From Luidia sarsii (Eukaryota; Echinodermata; Asteroidea; Paxillosida; Luidiidae): DNA of 64,000 nucleotides. A program made the position numbers and the translations under genes. The notes beneath the pieces are model-generated. The model made no database searches. It saw only the letters and a program-made list of their open reading frames with translations, and was not told the DNA's origin. Numbering within the stretch: the first letter of the stretch is position 1; each line of letters begins with the position of its first letter. The stretch spans positions 4,306,832 through 4,370,831 of the forward strand of contig OX465114.1 of NCBI GenBank assembly GCA_949987565.1, given 5' to 3'. Shown here one piece after another: positions 11,223-24,445 of the stretch.

Positions 11223-14200
11223 CCCATAGAACTATTCTTCTGGAGTGGTAACTTACATGTACCGTAACTTTCCTTAATGTACATGTAACTGACTAACTAA
11301 GCCATACATATCCACTGAAGCATTTTATTACTTCATTGGATTGTGAATTCAGTCACAGAACCTGACAAATGACAATAATGTAACACACTGCGAGCAGTGT
11401 ACAGGTACAGTTACACTGAATCTTAAACTTTTGATGGATATGACTTGTGTCTGCATATTATTTGCATGTCTTTAATATTGAAACCAGTCCAAAGCTCCAC
11501 ACCTGACTATGAATGTACCGCAGAAACTTTACAGTGAGCATGTACGTGCATATCAATACTATTCAGTGCATTGTGTATGTTATATGTCTGAGGTAAGGTA
11601 AACTACTTCACATTTGAACTTATATTTCTCATTCGGCGCTCTCAGGCACTTTCACTTTAATCCAAATTCACAAAATAGAGAAATAACATCTTCAGTAAAT
11701 GCCAAAATTACAGAAAAACAAAGAAACTCTACTAAATTATTGGTGAGTTGTTAGTCAATATTAAACATATAAAGAATGTGACGCACACGCCATCAGACGA
11801 GGTTCTACGAAACACTAGTGAAGTGGAAGTTGATGTGGTGATTGGTGGTCATACCTGGGTGCCATGAAGGAAGCATCCCCACACCAGCCCATCCTGCATG
11901 TCCTCAGCACCATTCACTGAGTGGATTCCTACAAAGTGGGAGAACTTACACACCTCTACACCTGTGATGAACACCAATGAGCTCCATCATCATTATGCAT
12001 ACTTTACTTGGGAAAACAAAGACAACACCTATACAAAATTAAGGGCTGTTCCTGGTATGGTACGTATGCCTGCTGACGACTAATCTCTGTAAGAATTTAC
12101 ACAGTAGACCCGATTCTTACGAGCCAGGATTTTCCATGGGGCATGGGTCATGGTTAAAATGTATCCCCAGCTAAACAGGCAAGTTACACAACAGGTGAAT
12201 CTCAGCCTTGTAAAAGAGAGATGTACCAGTAAGTGTACATGTACATGAACTGAGACATAAGGTACAAGTCAATTAGGTAACATTAAAACTAATGTTACTC
12301 AACAAATGTGGAAGGCTTGAAGCTGTCTTTACCTTGTGAGGAAAGACCTTTCGTTTCTGGGTGTCATTCTATTTGTGTGTCTAAACATGGTAAGCAGATT
12401 TATCACCTGTTGTCTCATGCTCTACGGAATATTTTCCAAATGTTGGAACCGTCTTCATGAGGATCATTCTCATGCATCAAGTAGTATATGTGTACCTATT
12501 AAAAACAAAACAAAACAGCATGCCCCTCAGCCTACCTACCGGTAGATTAATTTCAATTCTCTTTTAGTATTTTTGGGGGGTGATTCTAGTTATGGTCCAG
12601 CAAATTAAGCAGGCTGGAGTCACTGGTCCAATCCATGATGTGGGTACTGGTGAGCAAACTGTTGGGCAATTGTGCAAGTGCAGACATACATGTATACATG
12701 TACATGTACTTGTACATGTGTAATGCAGTCCAATCACAAGGAAAAGAGAATAGACATTACCATGGCAAACACACTCCATATCTCCTGTTTGCATATTCTT
12801 GCTAACTTCACCACAGACTTTTGAAGCCCCATATGGAGAAGCGGCTAAGCTAATTGTCAAGTGCGGTTTTGTAATTTTGGGAATATAAGCCACAGCTTAT
12901 ACATTGATTTTGCCCATAAAAAAGTTTGCTACGGTTTGTACACTGGGCAGGCTTATACTCTGAGCCTTGGAAAAATAAAATTGACATCAAACATGTATGT
13001 CTATGGGACAGTTCTTTTTGACCAGAAAAGAAAATTATCAATGATTACCTGAGGTAATTTTATTAACAAAAGTTGAGTGAAAGAACAACGTCCTACTTGG
13101 TAGTCAAATTGTAGCATTCAGAAGTGTTATCTTTTCCAACACTGACATACTGTCTTGCTGATACTTTGTTTTGAGAAGAAAAACCTAAAAATTTTTTAAA
13201 AAAAAATCATAATACATGTACTTATTAACAAAAGGTACGGGGTAAAGATGTCTGTTACATTCTAAAAAGCAGAGTATTGCGAAGAGGGGACTGAGTGTAT
13301 TAAACTAAAAGAAAAAATCATCTAACTTATCAGCAACTTGTAAACGACCAAACGCTCCCACTGGTGCATTTACATACTGTAATGCTGCAATAGATGTGAC
13401 GCTATGGCTTTGCAAAAGGCTAATAGATATTTTGCTGTAGGCCTACCGTACTTTGAATGTACTTGTACATGTACATGTACATTGTAAAGTACTTGTAAAC
13501 GTATACGTACATGTACACACAATGTTAGCCTACAAGTTAACTGCTGTACCGGTATGTGTGCTGGCTATGAAAACAATATTTTTAGGATAGGGTAGACCTC
13601 TTCATTTAATAACTTACATATGTAGAATACTGTACTTTCAAGGACAATTTTAATTTGTTTCAACAAATGTTGATGAAATTTATCAATTACAATGTAGGTC
13701 AGGTCAGGTGGTGGCAAATACAGGAAGAATTTGGGGATAAAACCCTAAACTTTCAACAACATCTGCATTTTTTCATGTGCAGAATGGTATTCATAGTCAT
13801 ACACTAACAAAAATATGTGAATCAGTTTAGGTTGCACTTGAGCATAGCAGACCTGTCTCACTGTACCGTGCATGTACACGATTAACTTCATATCTCACCA
13901 CTTTGTTATGATAACCCCAAAAACCTGTAGTTTCCAGTGAATACAACTTGGAAATGGTAAATGACCCAGACACGAAAAAGCCCCCAAACAAATGAAACCA
14001 CCATCCACTGGGAACAGTGAATAAATCATGACATACTTACCTCAACAGGACCTCTGCTTTCAGCACAAGTTTGGCAATTCATTTGAGTCTTGATGTCTTT
14101 CTTATCAAATAAAGCAAGAGTCATCTCTAAAAAATTAAGGCAAAAGATGAAAACTCCATACATGTAGTGAGGTAGCAAGGCATGAAGAGAACAAGAAATT

Positions 14201-14298
14201 GCAAATATGTGTACATGTATGAACACACAACAAACCAAATCACAGCACAAGACAGACAGATTCAGCACAGGTAACATGTTGGGACAAGAAATATCAGG
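11223..14298. other. Gene-free stretch
   Basis: No coding sequence recognised. It contains several ACATGTAC/GTACATGT clusters (for example 12690-12720 and 13460-13515) and a G-rich run at about 12574. Nothing else stands out. Confidence 0.5.
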
Positions 14299-14848
14299 TT
14301 AACCACTTCACGCCGGGACCTCCGAATCCGGAGCTCCGTTGGCTTGACTATGCGACGGGGCCCTCCGAATCCGGGCACCACTATTGTCCACATTCTAAAA
14401 AAAGACTCTTTTCAGCTTAGAACAAAGCAATACGAATCAGTACAAAGACCCTTTTAGACGCAAGTTGCCACATGAATTGCAAGATTAACAGCAGTAATTG
14501 TGCAATTGTGAGACCTTTACTGTACCCTCGGTTTGACTGCCTGGAGTTGAGGCTGGAGTCTGCGGTTAGGGACTATCAGTACGGTACACGCACACACAAG
14601 TCCATTACGCTCCATTGACACCACACAATGGACTCTTTTTCGAACAGATAATCTCTTGACAAAAGCCACAACGACGTCCGAATTGTGCCAGGTTTTACTC
14701 TCTTGTACCATAGTGTACTCTTATCGATTTATATCACAGAAATATATTGTTCTGATTGTTTTAGCGAGATTTGAAAATGATGCATTGTTCAAAAACCCCC
14801 GTATGGCAGTCATCGGCGCAGAAAAACAAACCGGCGCGAAGTGGTTAA
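14299..14848. mobile_element. TTAA-flanked piggyBac-like element (copy B)
   Basis: TTAA lies at 14299-14302 and 14845-14848. The left end CCACTTCACGCCGGGACC and the inverted right end CCACTTCGCGCCGG match copy A at 5672-6384, as does the interior (CTCCGAATCCGG, TTTCAGCTTAGAACAAAG, GCGAGATTTGAAAATGATGC). It lacks roughly 160 bp present in the middle of copy A. No coding frame. Confidence 0.8.
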
Positions 14849-14969
14849 AACCAAATTTTAAGACAATTTAAAGTTGTCACTGAGAATGACTGAAGAGTAT
14901 CATGGCTTGGATGGTTGTTTAGTCCATTACAACTATGACTGATCCAATATTTGATGAATAGAACTCCAA

Positions 14970-15095
14970 CTTATCGATTTATTTCACAGAAATATATTGT
15001 TCAGATTGTTAAAGCGAGATTTGAAAATGATGCTTTGTTCAAAAACCCCCATATGGCGGTCATAGACTCGGAAGCACCCGGCGCAAAGTGGTTAA
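14970..15095. mobile_element. 3' fragment of the same piggyBac-like family (copy C)
   Basis: It shares ATCGATTTATTTCACAGAAA, GCGAGATTTGAAAATGATGC and the CCGGCGCAAAGTGG end with copies A and B and finishes at TTAA (15092-15095). The 5' two-thirds are missing. Confidence 0.75.
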
Positions 15096-18000
15096 CCTGG
15101 GTAATTTCTAACCCTGCTCACAAGGTGGGTTAACCCACCAATCTTGGGGCTAACAGCAGCCTTGAGACAATTCTTTGGGTTATCGATGGATGTGTGAATG
15201 CTCGCCCAGTTTTCCAACCCGAGTACATTCGTTAAGCTGTCAGCGTGCTCAGCGAACATCAGAAAGTAAACCATCTCAGGGGGCTGATTGGACTGCAATG
15301 ATGTATTGCCTTTCGTAGCTGTTGCCTTGTTGTAGCAGGTTTCCGTCCACTTATTAATGAAGCTGGTAATTCGTATTGTTTAGTTTGTAACAGGAATTAC
15401 AGGGAACCAATCTTGACAGCAACAACCACACACGCGCGCAAAATTTCATTCCAGCATTTTGTGATCGACACTCGGGACAATGTCGCAGACGACCAGTAAA
15501 ACTGATACTGATAGTGATAAACTTCATCCAAATGAATAAAAAACGGGGATTGTAGGAGGTCAAATGTCAAGCAACACCAACACCAACACAACTTTACCTG
15601 GGTACGGTATGCAGTAAGCGGGTAGGCTGAAGTGCGGGGTTAATTTTGTACTGTGAATGTGATTCTCCGGGTTATTTTTTACCTGTGTGCAGAAACTGCA
15701 GATAACTACTCGGGTAAGTACAGAGCTGGGTGAAAAGGGAACTACATTACACTCCCCTTGTTTATGTTCTTTGATGGATCTGTTAGTTTCTTAGTTTACT
15801 CTCTTTGTTAACTCTTTTTGTGATATTTCTCCATTGTATCCGCTTTGTTGTATTCCTCATGTGGTTTTCTTCTTCCCTCTTACACTTTCTGTTCCTTCCT
15901 TTATCTCTCTTGTATTATCTCATTCAACCAATCAGGTTATTTTTGGAGGTAAAACTTTTTTATTCTTCTGGGATTCATTTATTTTTCTTAAAATGCCAAG
16001 GAAATCAATTTTAATAAAATGTAATTGTAGATAGGTGGACTCATTATGTCAGGTCTCATGACCCTTCAAGTAACCATGACGTCAACTATTCAATGGTTGT
16101 CAGTATTAAAAAAAAATTGCATGTACCAGAGATTCAGTATTCAATGAAGTAAAGAACTTTGTCTTGTGGGGGACATGTCTCTTGCATGTAAGCATTGTAC
16201 ACTGAAGACAACATTTGTTTTATTTTTTGTATCACCTCTGCAATGCAAAGATGCATCTGTTTGCATCTTAGTGTGAGTGGTGTTTTCCCACCTATGGAAA
16301 GAATTCTGCACGAATTAAACATGAAGTAATGTTGTTTTAACAAAAGCCACATGATCACATGTGGAAGTGTACAGTGTCGGTGTCCACCAACATGTGTTCA
16401 TTGTGATGTACCAGTAGTATGCACATATGCATATATGGATGATCACATTGGAAATAGTTTAATATGTAGAGCTCTCTGTAATTTCTAAATATATATGTAC
16501 CGGTATGCATTGCTCTATCGTAAAGGATACTGTGACCTTTCAATTTTTAAATAACAGTTAGCAGATTGAAACCTGAGCAAGCAGTAGTTTGACAGGTAAG
16601 ATCAACATTCTGACATTTTAGTCCCCAAACCACATTAAAAACCTTGAAGCTGGAGACCAATCCTGAGTGTCCACCTTTGCTGCTTTGACACTCAAAAATA
16701 GGAAGACAAAACTTTCAACAAAATGCTGCAGAGGACCTGAGAAACCTGAAAGAAAGAAATCAAGCTCATTACAGAAGAATGCCTCCCTAGAGAAGTATGG
16801 AAAACAAAGTTCCTTTATGCAATTGTGGGAATTTTGTTGCAATAAAAAGATAACAAAGTACAACATGTATCTGTTTTCTGAATGTTTTGTATTTTGGCAT
16901 ATGATTCACTGTTTCAGTGGCTATGGTTTCCATGCTAGACTGCAAGTACATGTACAGTGTAGTTCTTGTTCTCAGTGGGGGTTCCAATAACTGACCAGTG
17001 ACCACCAACATCATGCTACATTTCTTACGATACTGATCCTGGACTGCGACCTGAAGTAGGGCTAGAAGGGCTGGTGATTCATTACATTATTTAGTCACTG
17101 GGCTCGTAGATCCGGCTCCCACATTTCGGCATGCTCCGCCTTGTCCACGTTTTAATGATCAAATTGCATGCACACCTACACACACATGTACATGTACTGT
17201 AGCTTCTACAACTGGGAAGTGTTTTTTGACTACAATTGTTGACTACAAAATAAGCTATGAATTCAAAGGGGGAAAAACGAAAGACACAAGACAAAACATG
17301 TACATGGTGAATAAGAGAACAAAAAGAATGGAAGAAAAACTGCTAAAATGGTGTGTAAAGCAGTTAAATCTTTGCTCATATACGCCACAAAAAGAATAGT
17401 TTTTGTATACATGTACCGGTAAATCTTAACACAACGCAAAAAGTTGCACCCCACATGTGGAGCACGAAGTGCACATGTACATGTACATGGCTACATGCAT
17501 ATTTGCACCCAACATACGTACTGGTACACTGTACATGTACATCACTATGGCCAGGGCTGGATTTCACAAAGCCGTACAATGCATCGTATCTCAACCTACG
17601 ATTGATAACCCATTGTAACTTTTCCTAGGTTATAGGTTTCTGTGCATCTCCCATCCCCTTGCGATTGATCGCAAATTACAATGAATTTCATGAAATCGAC
17701 CACTGGTCTACAATATGTATGTGCTTTTCATTGGTGATGGTATACATTTGGTTCACATCTGACAGATTGCCAGGTACCAGTATACAGATTGCTGCAATGA
17801 GGGAGCATTGAGGAGGCAGACAGCATTCACTGTCTTTGTACTGTTTGGCTTTGTATTCCGAGATTTAATAACAAAAAGGAGGACATTTAAGTTTACACTT
17901 CAATGAATGCAAAAAATTTGGATTGAACAAATGTTGAAAAGCTACATATCAAATTCAAAAGTGGAAAGTTACGATAGGATAAAATAGGGCTATTTGAAAA

Positions 18001-18639
18001 AATGTCCCAAATATGCACAATGGGCCTGACCAACAAGTGTTGCCTGAGCATCTATCGAGTATCAACCCAGCACCAGCACTAAATCTAATGGGCAAACTTG
18101 TCACAAATGACCATGGCACTGATATTGAAGAAGAGGTATGGCAAATTGTTTGTTAATACTATTCAATATTCATGGTCACATGGCCATGGCCATCAACATG
18201 TACAAGTACTGTTGCATTATTGACCTTGCAGCCTGGAACTACATGTACATGTACCCAGAGCTGCATCATGTCTCTAAAGCCACATTTTCACTGGACTTTA
18301 TAAATGGAAATCTAACTGAGACGATGGTTTAATGTAACCAATCTGCCAATGTAATTGCTAATGAGGGCGCTGAGTGTGACCTTTGAGGTTACAAAATGAC
18401 ATGGATATTGTGTGAAATAATACTACTTCAAGAAGAGGAACTAGACGCATTAGCATCATTACCGATCAATGGTGATCATCACTTCAACACATCAATAGAT
18501 CGCACTCAAGCCAAGTAACTTCCCAATGACTACAAAATCTGACATTCTTTGGGAAATGTTGAAAGCGATGTCTGCCAGCAATGTGGGTCGATTGTAGAGT
18601 GCTACATGAATGTGGAAACTGTGCACAGCACATGCATGT
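15096..18639. other. Gene-free stretch
   Basis: No recognisable gene. The part at 15096-15740 has GGGTTAACCC-like and CCGGGTTA pieces that could be an eroded inverted-repeat element. From 15740 on the sequence is AT-rich with scattered ACATGTAC clusters (17180, 17470, 17530, 18240). Confidence 0.5.
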
Positions 18640-18935
18640 TGTCACAGTTAAAGGTCATTTCATACCCATGTCACTTTGTATCAAAGAACTACTTAATTTT
18701 TATCTAAATTTTGAAACATGGCAAAGAAAACTTTGACTGGACATGGACTTGAACCCAACACCTGTGGTTTTGCATACCAGGGAGCAGTCTCACCATCTGA
18801 GCTATCCAGCCCCCTTCGATGGTGGCCTTCCCAAATAGTCCACTAGCCTTTACATGGGTTGGCCCCAGTTAGAAGCATTCGACTGCCGTTATCTCAAGGA
18901 ATCACTCCCCGCTTTCATATTTGTGTTTGTAGAAC
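18640..18935 (-). mobile_element. tRNA-derived SINE, copy 1
   Basis: On the minus strand the tRNA-like head is at 18735-18812: GGCTGGA acceptor start, A box TAGCTCAGATGG, B box GGTTCAAGTCC, and an arm CTGGT-ATGCAAA-ACCAC whose loop would give anticodon GCA. Sequence on both sides (AAACTTTGACTGG, CCCCGCTTTCA) is shared with the copies near 30.8, 31.1 and 60.8 kb, so this is a dispersed SINE and not a tRNA gene. Outer limits are approximate. Confidence 0.7.
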
Positions 18936-19300
18936 AATTCATCTATTCATTGTAGATCATTTGTCAATGAACATTGGTCATATTACAATGGGGAGTGCTA
19001 TTTAGTAGTGATATTAAGCATGTAAATATTGCTAAAGAAGAGAACAAATGCATTTATACTCACTGCATCTGGACAATGTAACTTACCAGTTACACCTGGG
19101 GAAAAAAACATTTGATATCTCACCAACCAACACTAATCCAAATAGGAGCTTTCGCATAGGCAGAATTACAAGGACAAAAACAGATAAGGAAGGACAGGGG
19201 GTATAAAACATGGATGAGAGAGGATGGGCAAAGGCACGAAGACCAGGGTAAGATCAAAGGAAAGGGCTACAGCAGAGATGGGATTGAAGGGAGTATCAAG

Positions 19301-20870
19301 GTTTCAGGTGGCCTGTCACAGTTGTGGGACCAGTGGGACCACTGGCACCCAGGCTACCCATCCCAGTTTCAGGTGACCTACATGTATCACAGTTGTGGAA
19401 CCACTGGCACCCAGGCTACCCATCACAGTTTCAGGTGACCTATCACAGTTGTGGAACCACTGGCACCCAGGCTACCCATCCCAGTTTCAGGTGTCCTGTC
19501 ACAGTTGTGGGACCACTGGCACCAAGGCTACCCATCCCAGTTTTAGGTGTCCTGTTAGTTGTGGAACCACTGGCACCCAGGCTACCCATCCCAGTTTCAG
19601 GTGGCCTATCACAGTTGTGGAACCACTGGCACCCAGGCTACCCATCCCAGTTTCAGGTGTCCTGTCACAGTTGTGGGACCACTGGCACCCAGGCTACCCA
19701 TCCCAGTTTCAGGTGACCTATCACATTTGTGGAACCAATGACACCCAGGGCCAGGCTACCCATCCCAGTTTTAGGTGTCCTGTTAGTTGTGGAACCACTG
19801 GCACCCAGGCTACCCATCCCAGTTTCAGGTGGCCTATCACAGTTGTGGAACCACTGGCACCCAGCCTACCCATCCCAGTTTCAGGTGACCTATCACAGTT
19901 GTGGAACCAATGACACCCAGGGCCAGGCTACCCATCCCAGTTTTAGGTGTCCTGTTAGTTGTGGAACCACTGGCACCCAGGCTACCCATCCCAGTTTCAG
20001 GTGTCCTATCACAGTTGTGGAACCAATGAAACCCAGGCTACCCATTCCAGTTTCAGGTGGCCTATCACAGTTGTGGAACCACTAGCACCCAGGCTACCCA
20101 TCCCAGTTTCAGGTGTCCAGTCACAGTTGTGGAACCAATGACACCCAGGGCCAGGCTACCCATCCCATTTTTAGGTGTCCTGTTAGTTGTGGAACCACTG
20201 GCACCCAGACTACCCATCCCAGTTTCAGGTGGCCTATCACAGTTGTGGAACCAATGACACCCAGGCTACCCATCCCAGTTTCAGGTGGCCTATCACAGTT
20301 GTGGAACCAATGAAACCCAGGCTACCCATTCCAGTTTCAGGTAGCCTATCACAGTTGTGGAACCACTGGCACCCAGGCTACCCATCCCAGTTTCAGGTGG
20401 CCTATCAGAGTTGTGGAACCACTGGCACCCAGGCTACCCATCCCAGTTTCAGGTGGCCTATCACAGTTGTGGAACCAATGAAACCCAGGCTACCCATTCC
20501 AGTTTCAGGTAGCCTATCACAGTTGTGGAACCACTGGCACCCAGGCTACCCATCCCAGTTTCAGGTGGCCTATCACAGTTGTGGAACTACTGGCACCCAG
20601 GCTACCCATCCCAGTTTCAGGTGGCCTATCACAGTTGTGGAACTACTGGCACCCAGGCTACCCATCCCAGTTTCAGGTTTCCTGTCAAAGTTGTGGAACC
20701 AATGACACCCAGGGCCAGGCTACCCATCCCAGTTTTAGGTGTCCTGTTAGTTGTGGAACCACTGGCACCCAGGCTACCCATCCCAGTTTCAGGTGGCCTA
20801 TCACAGTTGAGGAACCACTGGCACCCAGGCTACCCATCCCAGTTTCAGGTGACCTATCACATTTGTGACC
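19301..20870. repeat. 56-bp minisatellite, about 28 copies
   Basis: Unit: TTGTGGAACCACTGGCACCC, then AGGCTACCCATCCCAGTTTC and AGGTGGCCTATCACAG. Recurrent variants have CCAGGGCCAGG (+5 bp) paired with CCTGTTAGTTG (-3 bp), indicating higher-order copying of blocks. Because 56 is not a multiple of three, stop-poor reading frames in all phases arise from the array and are not evidence of a gene. Confidence 0.95.
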
Positions 20871-21407
20871 CGGCATAGCATTATGGGGAATAACTCCCAC
20901 TTTTGAGATTTTGATATTTTTGAATGATGTGAAAGAGTATATCAACAGCTTTCAAATGATATCAAAATTATTTCCGTGCGGTAAAGATTTCTAAAGTTAC
21001 AGCGCAAGAAAGACGCTGAGGCGAAGCCGTGTAACGGAAAACACTTTTCGAGAAAAACAGCTTTGAAGTTTGCGGTCCAAACGCGGAGCTTAGTCAGTGA
21101 GTGTAGCGCGCGTACGCGCTAAATAAAGTGTTACAGAAATTAAAACCCCTTGGCAACGGGAATGTTGTGGATCGTGTTTGGAGTTCGAATTCAGCATATC
21201 TCATAAGTATGAGTAGTAGATCATTCCTTTATAGTTTCCTGCTTGAAGAGTACTGTTTTCTGTTAGATTGAACACGCTAAACTTTGGTTAAAAGATCAAC
21301 ACGTATCCCGTCCATGTAAACCGTTGAACACGCACGTTGTTTATGTCCAGTACATGTACAGTGTACAGTACATACAGTCATGTACTGTATTTTACATGTA
21401 CGTGTAT
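20871..21407. other. 537-bp non-repeat block separating two parts of the 56-bp array
   Basis: The array breaks at TTTGTGACC and resumes at TGGCACCCAGG. The block includes GCGCGCGTACGCGC (about 21108) and ACATGTACAGTGTACAGTAC. I could not find terminal repeats or a target duplication. It may be an insertion or pre-existing sequence spanned by array spread. Confidence 0.5.
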
Positions 21408-21500
21408 GGCACCCAGGCTACCCATCCCAGTTTCAGGTGGCCTATCACAGTTGTGGAACCAATGACACCCAGGCTACCCATCCCAGTTTCAGGTGTCCTA
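21408..21500. repeat. Detached 1.7 copies of the 56-bp minisatellite
   Basis: GGCACCCAGGCTACCCATCC and the following sequence repeat the main array unit with almost no divergence. Confidence 0.9.
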
Positions 21501-22889
21501 CACTCTAATATCCTCATCTTCATCTGAAATCATTTGCCAAACATTTGATATAACTTAGAAGCCAGATGAAAGGACACATGGAATTATCTGCACATTTTTA
21601 CATCATTGATTTCAAACAAGGGTGAATCAAGAAAGGGGAGGAAATTGGTAATCTGTGTCACTGCAAAGCACCAGTTGTATGCCACTTTTTAGCACAGAAT
21701 GAGATGTACATTGTAATACAGGAAACAGATGTCCAGATATGCAGGTGTGGGTCTTGTTGGAGCTATGCAATGCAGTAACAGCACCGCAGTTCTGACAGAA
21801 ATCCTCAGAGCAGTATCTTTCTACTGTCACAATCAGCACAACGGAACTCATCCTGTCACCAGCATTTTTTCCCCCTTCTGACCAGAATAAGGTTTAAATC
21901 AAAGCCCATCCTACATTAAACCAAAGGAAATATTCTCAATTCACAAGCTTTGCATTTTCCACAGTTTTCTTATGTTTGAAGTATCCCCCCACCTCCCCAT
22001 CCACACCCACCAATAAACCCATCAGATTGGCCAGGCTTGCCATGGCATCCTGGCCATACATGTAGGCAGCAGTCACTAACACAATCAAACTGTCAATCAA
22101 GCTTGCAAGTCTTAAAGCTTTTTTTCTTTTTCTTGGAAATCCTAAGAGAGTGAATTAATCTCAGTCATCAACAATGAGTATGACATTTTGAGATTCAATA
22201 TGAAATTCCTTGTGACACATTTGTATCCATTCTTTGATTATGCTCACTGTGATTTTCATATTCAAGCCCTTTCAAAGACATTTCCAATAAAAACAAATTC
22301 ACCAGTTCTAACTTTTTGGATACCCCTTTAAATTTAGAATGAAGAACTCCATCTAGCTGAATCAAACCATTTACCTGTAAGGTAATACCTTGGGAGGAAA
22401 CAATATAAAAAGCCTGTTTGGAAGGATTGAATAATGACTGAATCAAAGTGATAAAAGGTATCATATTCTGTCCCTAGGATCCAAGGTGTAATGGCAGTTG
22501 TTTGTCTGGCTGAGATAGATTTTCCCTGCCAATAAACACTCATTATCCTCAGGCTCTGGGGGATCAGAGTCCTATACATGTACTACCGCGTCTGCCTGGG
22601 AAGAGCTTGCAGAGCGGAGGTTAGGGGTTTAATGGGATGACAACCCTAGCTACCATCCGTGTGGACTGTGAAGGGATCTTCCTGTTTCAGTCTTAGGAGC
22701 AAGCGACTCCAGCTCCTGGTTTTCATTTCATTTGTGTTGACTGCCCACTCCATTTTATTTTAATTCCAATCAAGTGAAATGTTGACATATTGGGCTGCTT
22801 TTCATCAACTGTGATGGCACCATCAGATCCTAAATATTCTATCAAAAAATATACAAAACAAAACAAAGAAAACAAAAACAAAACCATAC
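21501..22889. other. Gene-free stretch
   Basis: No gene recognised. A segment at 22580-22700 (CCGCGTCTGCCTGGGAAGAG ... GGTTAGGGGTTTAATGG) looks faintly like an old pol III-derived SINE, but I cannot confirm an A or B box. Confidence 0.45.
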
Positions 22890-23560
22890 AATTTCAACTA
22901 AGGTGTTTGATTTCCAAAATTTCAGGTTCTGGTATATCGTCTGGAAAATACCGCGAAATTTTATATCATCGTGAAACTGATACGCGGTGCGTAAGTAGAA
23001 GTCTAGTGTAGTAACAGGAGATTCTATTCCATACACATACTGTATGACTGCATGAAAGCTACCTTTATGTAGCAAATGTATAACTTCATGTCATAGTTAG
23101 CGATTGTTTAACCCCCCTTAAATTCCTCATTTATCGACGAACAAAATCTCAACCAACTACCTTGGGTCTTTTTCTAGATTATACATGCTAAATCCCCCAA
23201 AAAATTATGCATAAGAATAAATTATTTTTTTATAAAAAAAGATGATAACGTTTTTTTATCAACTCAATGCTTACTTAAAACGTCCAAAATGCATGTCTGG
23301 CCTTCAGATTGGCCTGTCTGGCCTTCAGATTGGCCTGTCTGGCGTTCATATTGGCCTGTCTGGCCTTCAGATTGGCCTGTCTGGCCTTCAGATTGGCCTG
23401 TCTGGCGTTCATATTGGCCTGTCTGGCCTTCAGATTGGCCTGTCTGGCCTTCAGATTAAAATTCATAAGGGAGACAAACCAAACTATCACACTACATTCA
23501 CATCAGCATAACAATCACCTTGAAAAAAAATGTTCTTTTTGGTCGTATTTCTTAACCACA
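22890..23560. mobile_element. Dispersed repeat family member, related to the left part of 43038-43520
   Basis: It shares in order with the 43-kb copy: TTTCAGG...TATATCGTC, GGAAAATA, GATACGCGGTG, TATGTAGCAAAT, GTTTAACCCCC, TTCATTTATC, ATGTCTGGCC, CTTCAGATTA, ATTCATAAGG, GAGACAAACCA and TTTTGGTCGTA. No coding frame. It differs from the 43-kb copy by the internal 21-bp expansion. Confidence 0.65.
23294..23457. repeat. 21-bp tandem repeat, 8 copies, with 63-bp higher order
   Basis: The unit TGTCTGGCCTTCAGATTGGC plus C alternates in the order A-A-B-A-A-B-A-A, where B has GCGTTCATA instead of GCCTTCAGA. The 43-kb relative has one unexpanded segment here. 21 bp is a multiple of three, so open frames (for example 7-residue LSGLQIG) appear on both strands by chance. 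Confidence 0.95.
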
Positions 23561-23654
23561 GATGGAACCCAGTACCTTTTTTGGGAAAAGAACTGCTAAA
23601 AAGAGAACAAAGCTGCTCATTTTTGCTCATCCATGACTCAAAATGATTGTTAAG

Positions 23655-23725
23655 TACCGTAAAATCCTGGGTATAATGCGCACCCGTGTATAATGCGCAC
23701 CCCCAACTTTCGCCTTCACCGAGAG
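23655..23725 (+). mobile_element. Single terminal repeat of a CCGTAAAATCC...GCGCAC element
   Basis: TACCGTAAAATCCTGGGTAT, then AATGCGCACCC repeated twice and CAACTTTCG, matches the termini of the 46315-48615 element with transitions. I did not find the opposite end nearby, so this is a solo end or fragment. Confidence 0.55.
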
Positions 23726-23762
23726 GAAAAAAAAAAAATCTGTGGCATGGATTGCAGAGTCC

Positions 23763-24445
23763 ATTGTAAAGTTGTTTCCATCCCACAGTGGGAAGGATGA
23801 TCACCCTCCGCATAAAAAAGTCCATTATTTTGAGTCTGGCCTGGGCGAAAAAAAGAGAGAAGAGAGCATACAGTAGGGAGGATCCTCACCCTCCGAATAA
23901 AACAAATCCATTTGAGCCCAAGTTACCTCGCCATGACCCAGGAGAGTTTGCGGTGGGGAAGATGAATGAAAGCTCCATTGTTGAAATGTGATACAATAGG
24001 TCAGCTTCCCTTAAAAAAAAGTATGTCTATTGACTGAAAAAAATCTTCCACAGTGGGAAGGGATGATCGCCCTCCCAATGAAAACATCCATCTGAGCCCA
24101 AGATACCTCACCGTGGGAAAAATCAAACACGGAAAACTTGAAAATCCCACAGTGGGAAGGATGATCGCTCTCCGAATAAAAACATCCATTTGAGCCCAAG
24201 TTACCTCGCTGTTGGAAAAACCAAGCACGGAAAACTTCAAAATTCCACAGCGGGAAGGATGATCGCTCTCTGAATAAAAACATCCATTTGAGCCCAAGTT
24301 ACCTCGCCGTGGGAAAAACCAAGAACGGAAAACTTGAAAATCTCACAGTGGGCAGGATGATCGCTCTCCGAATAGAAACATCCATTTGAGCACAAGTTAC
24401 CTTGCCGTGGGAAAAACCAAGCACGGAAAACTTGAAAATCTCACG
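23763..24445. repeat. 98-bp tandem repeat (about 4 good copies plus degenerate leading units)
   Basis: CACAGTGGGAAGGATGATCG recurs at 24148, 24246 (CACAGCGGG) and 24344, exactly 98 bp apart, followed each time by ATAAAAACATCCATTTGAGC and GGAAAAACCAAGCACGG. Degenerate units occur before this from 23763. The frames seen across it are repeat-derived. Confidence 0.85.

Noticed and set aside
23242..23599. Short repeat proteins with LSGLQIG or ACLAFRL units
   Set aside because: Open frames on both strands follow directly from a 21-bp repeat unit; the element family is non-coding elsewhere.
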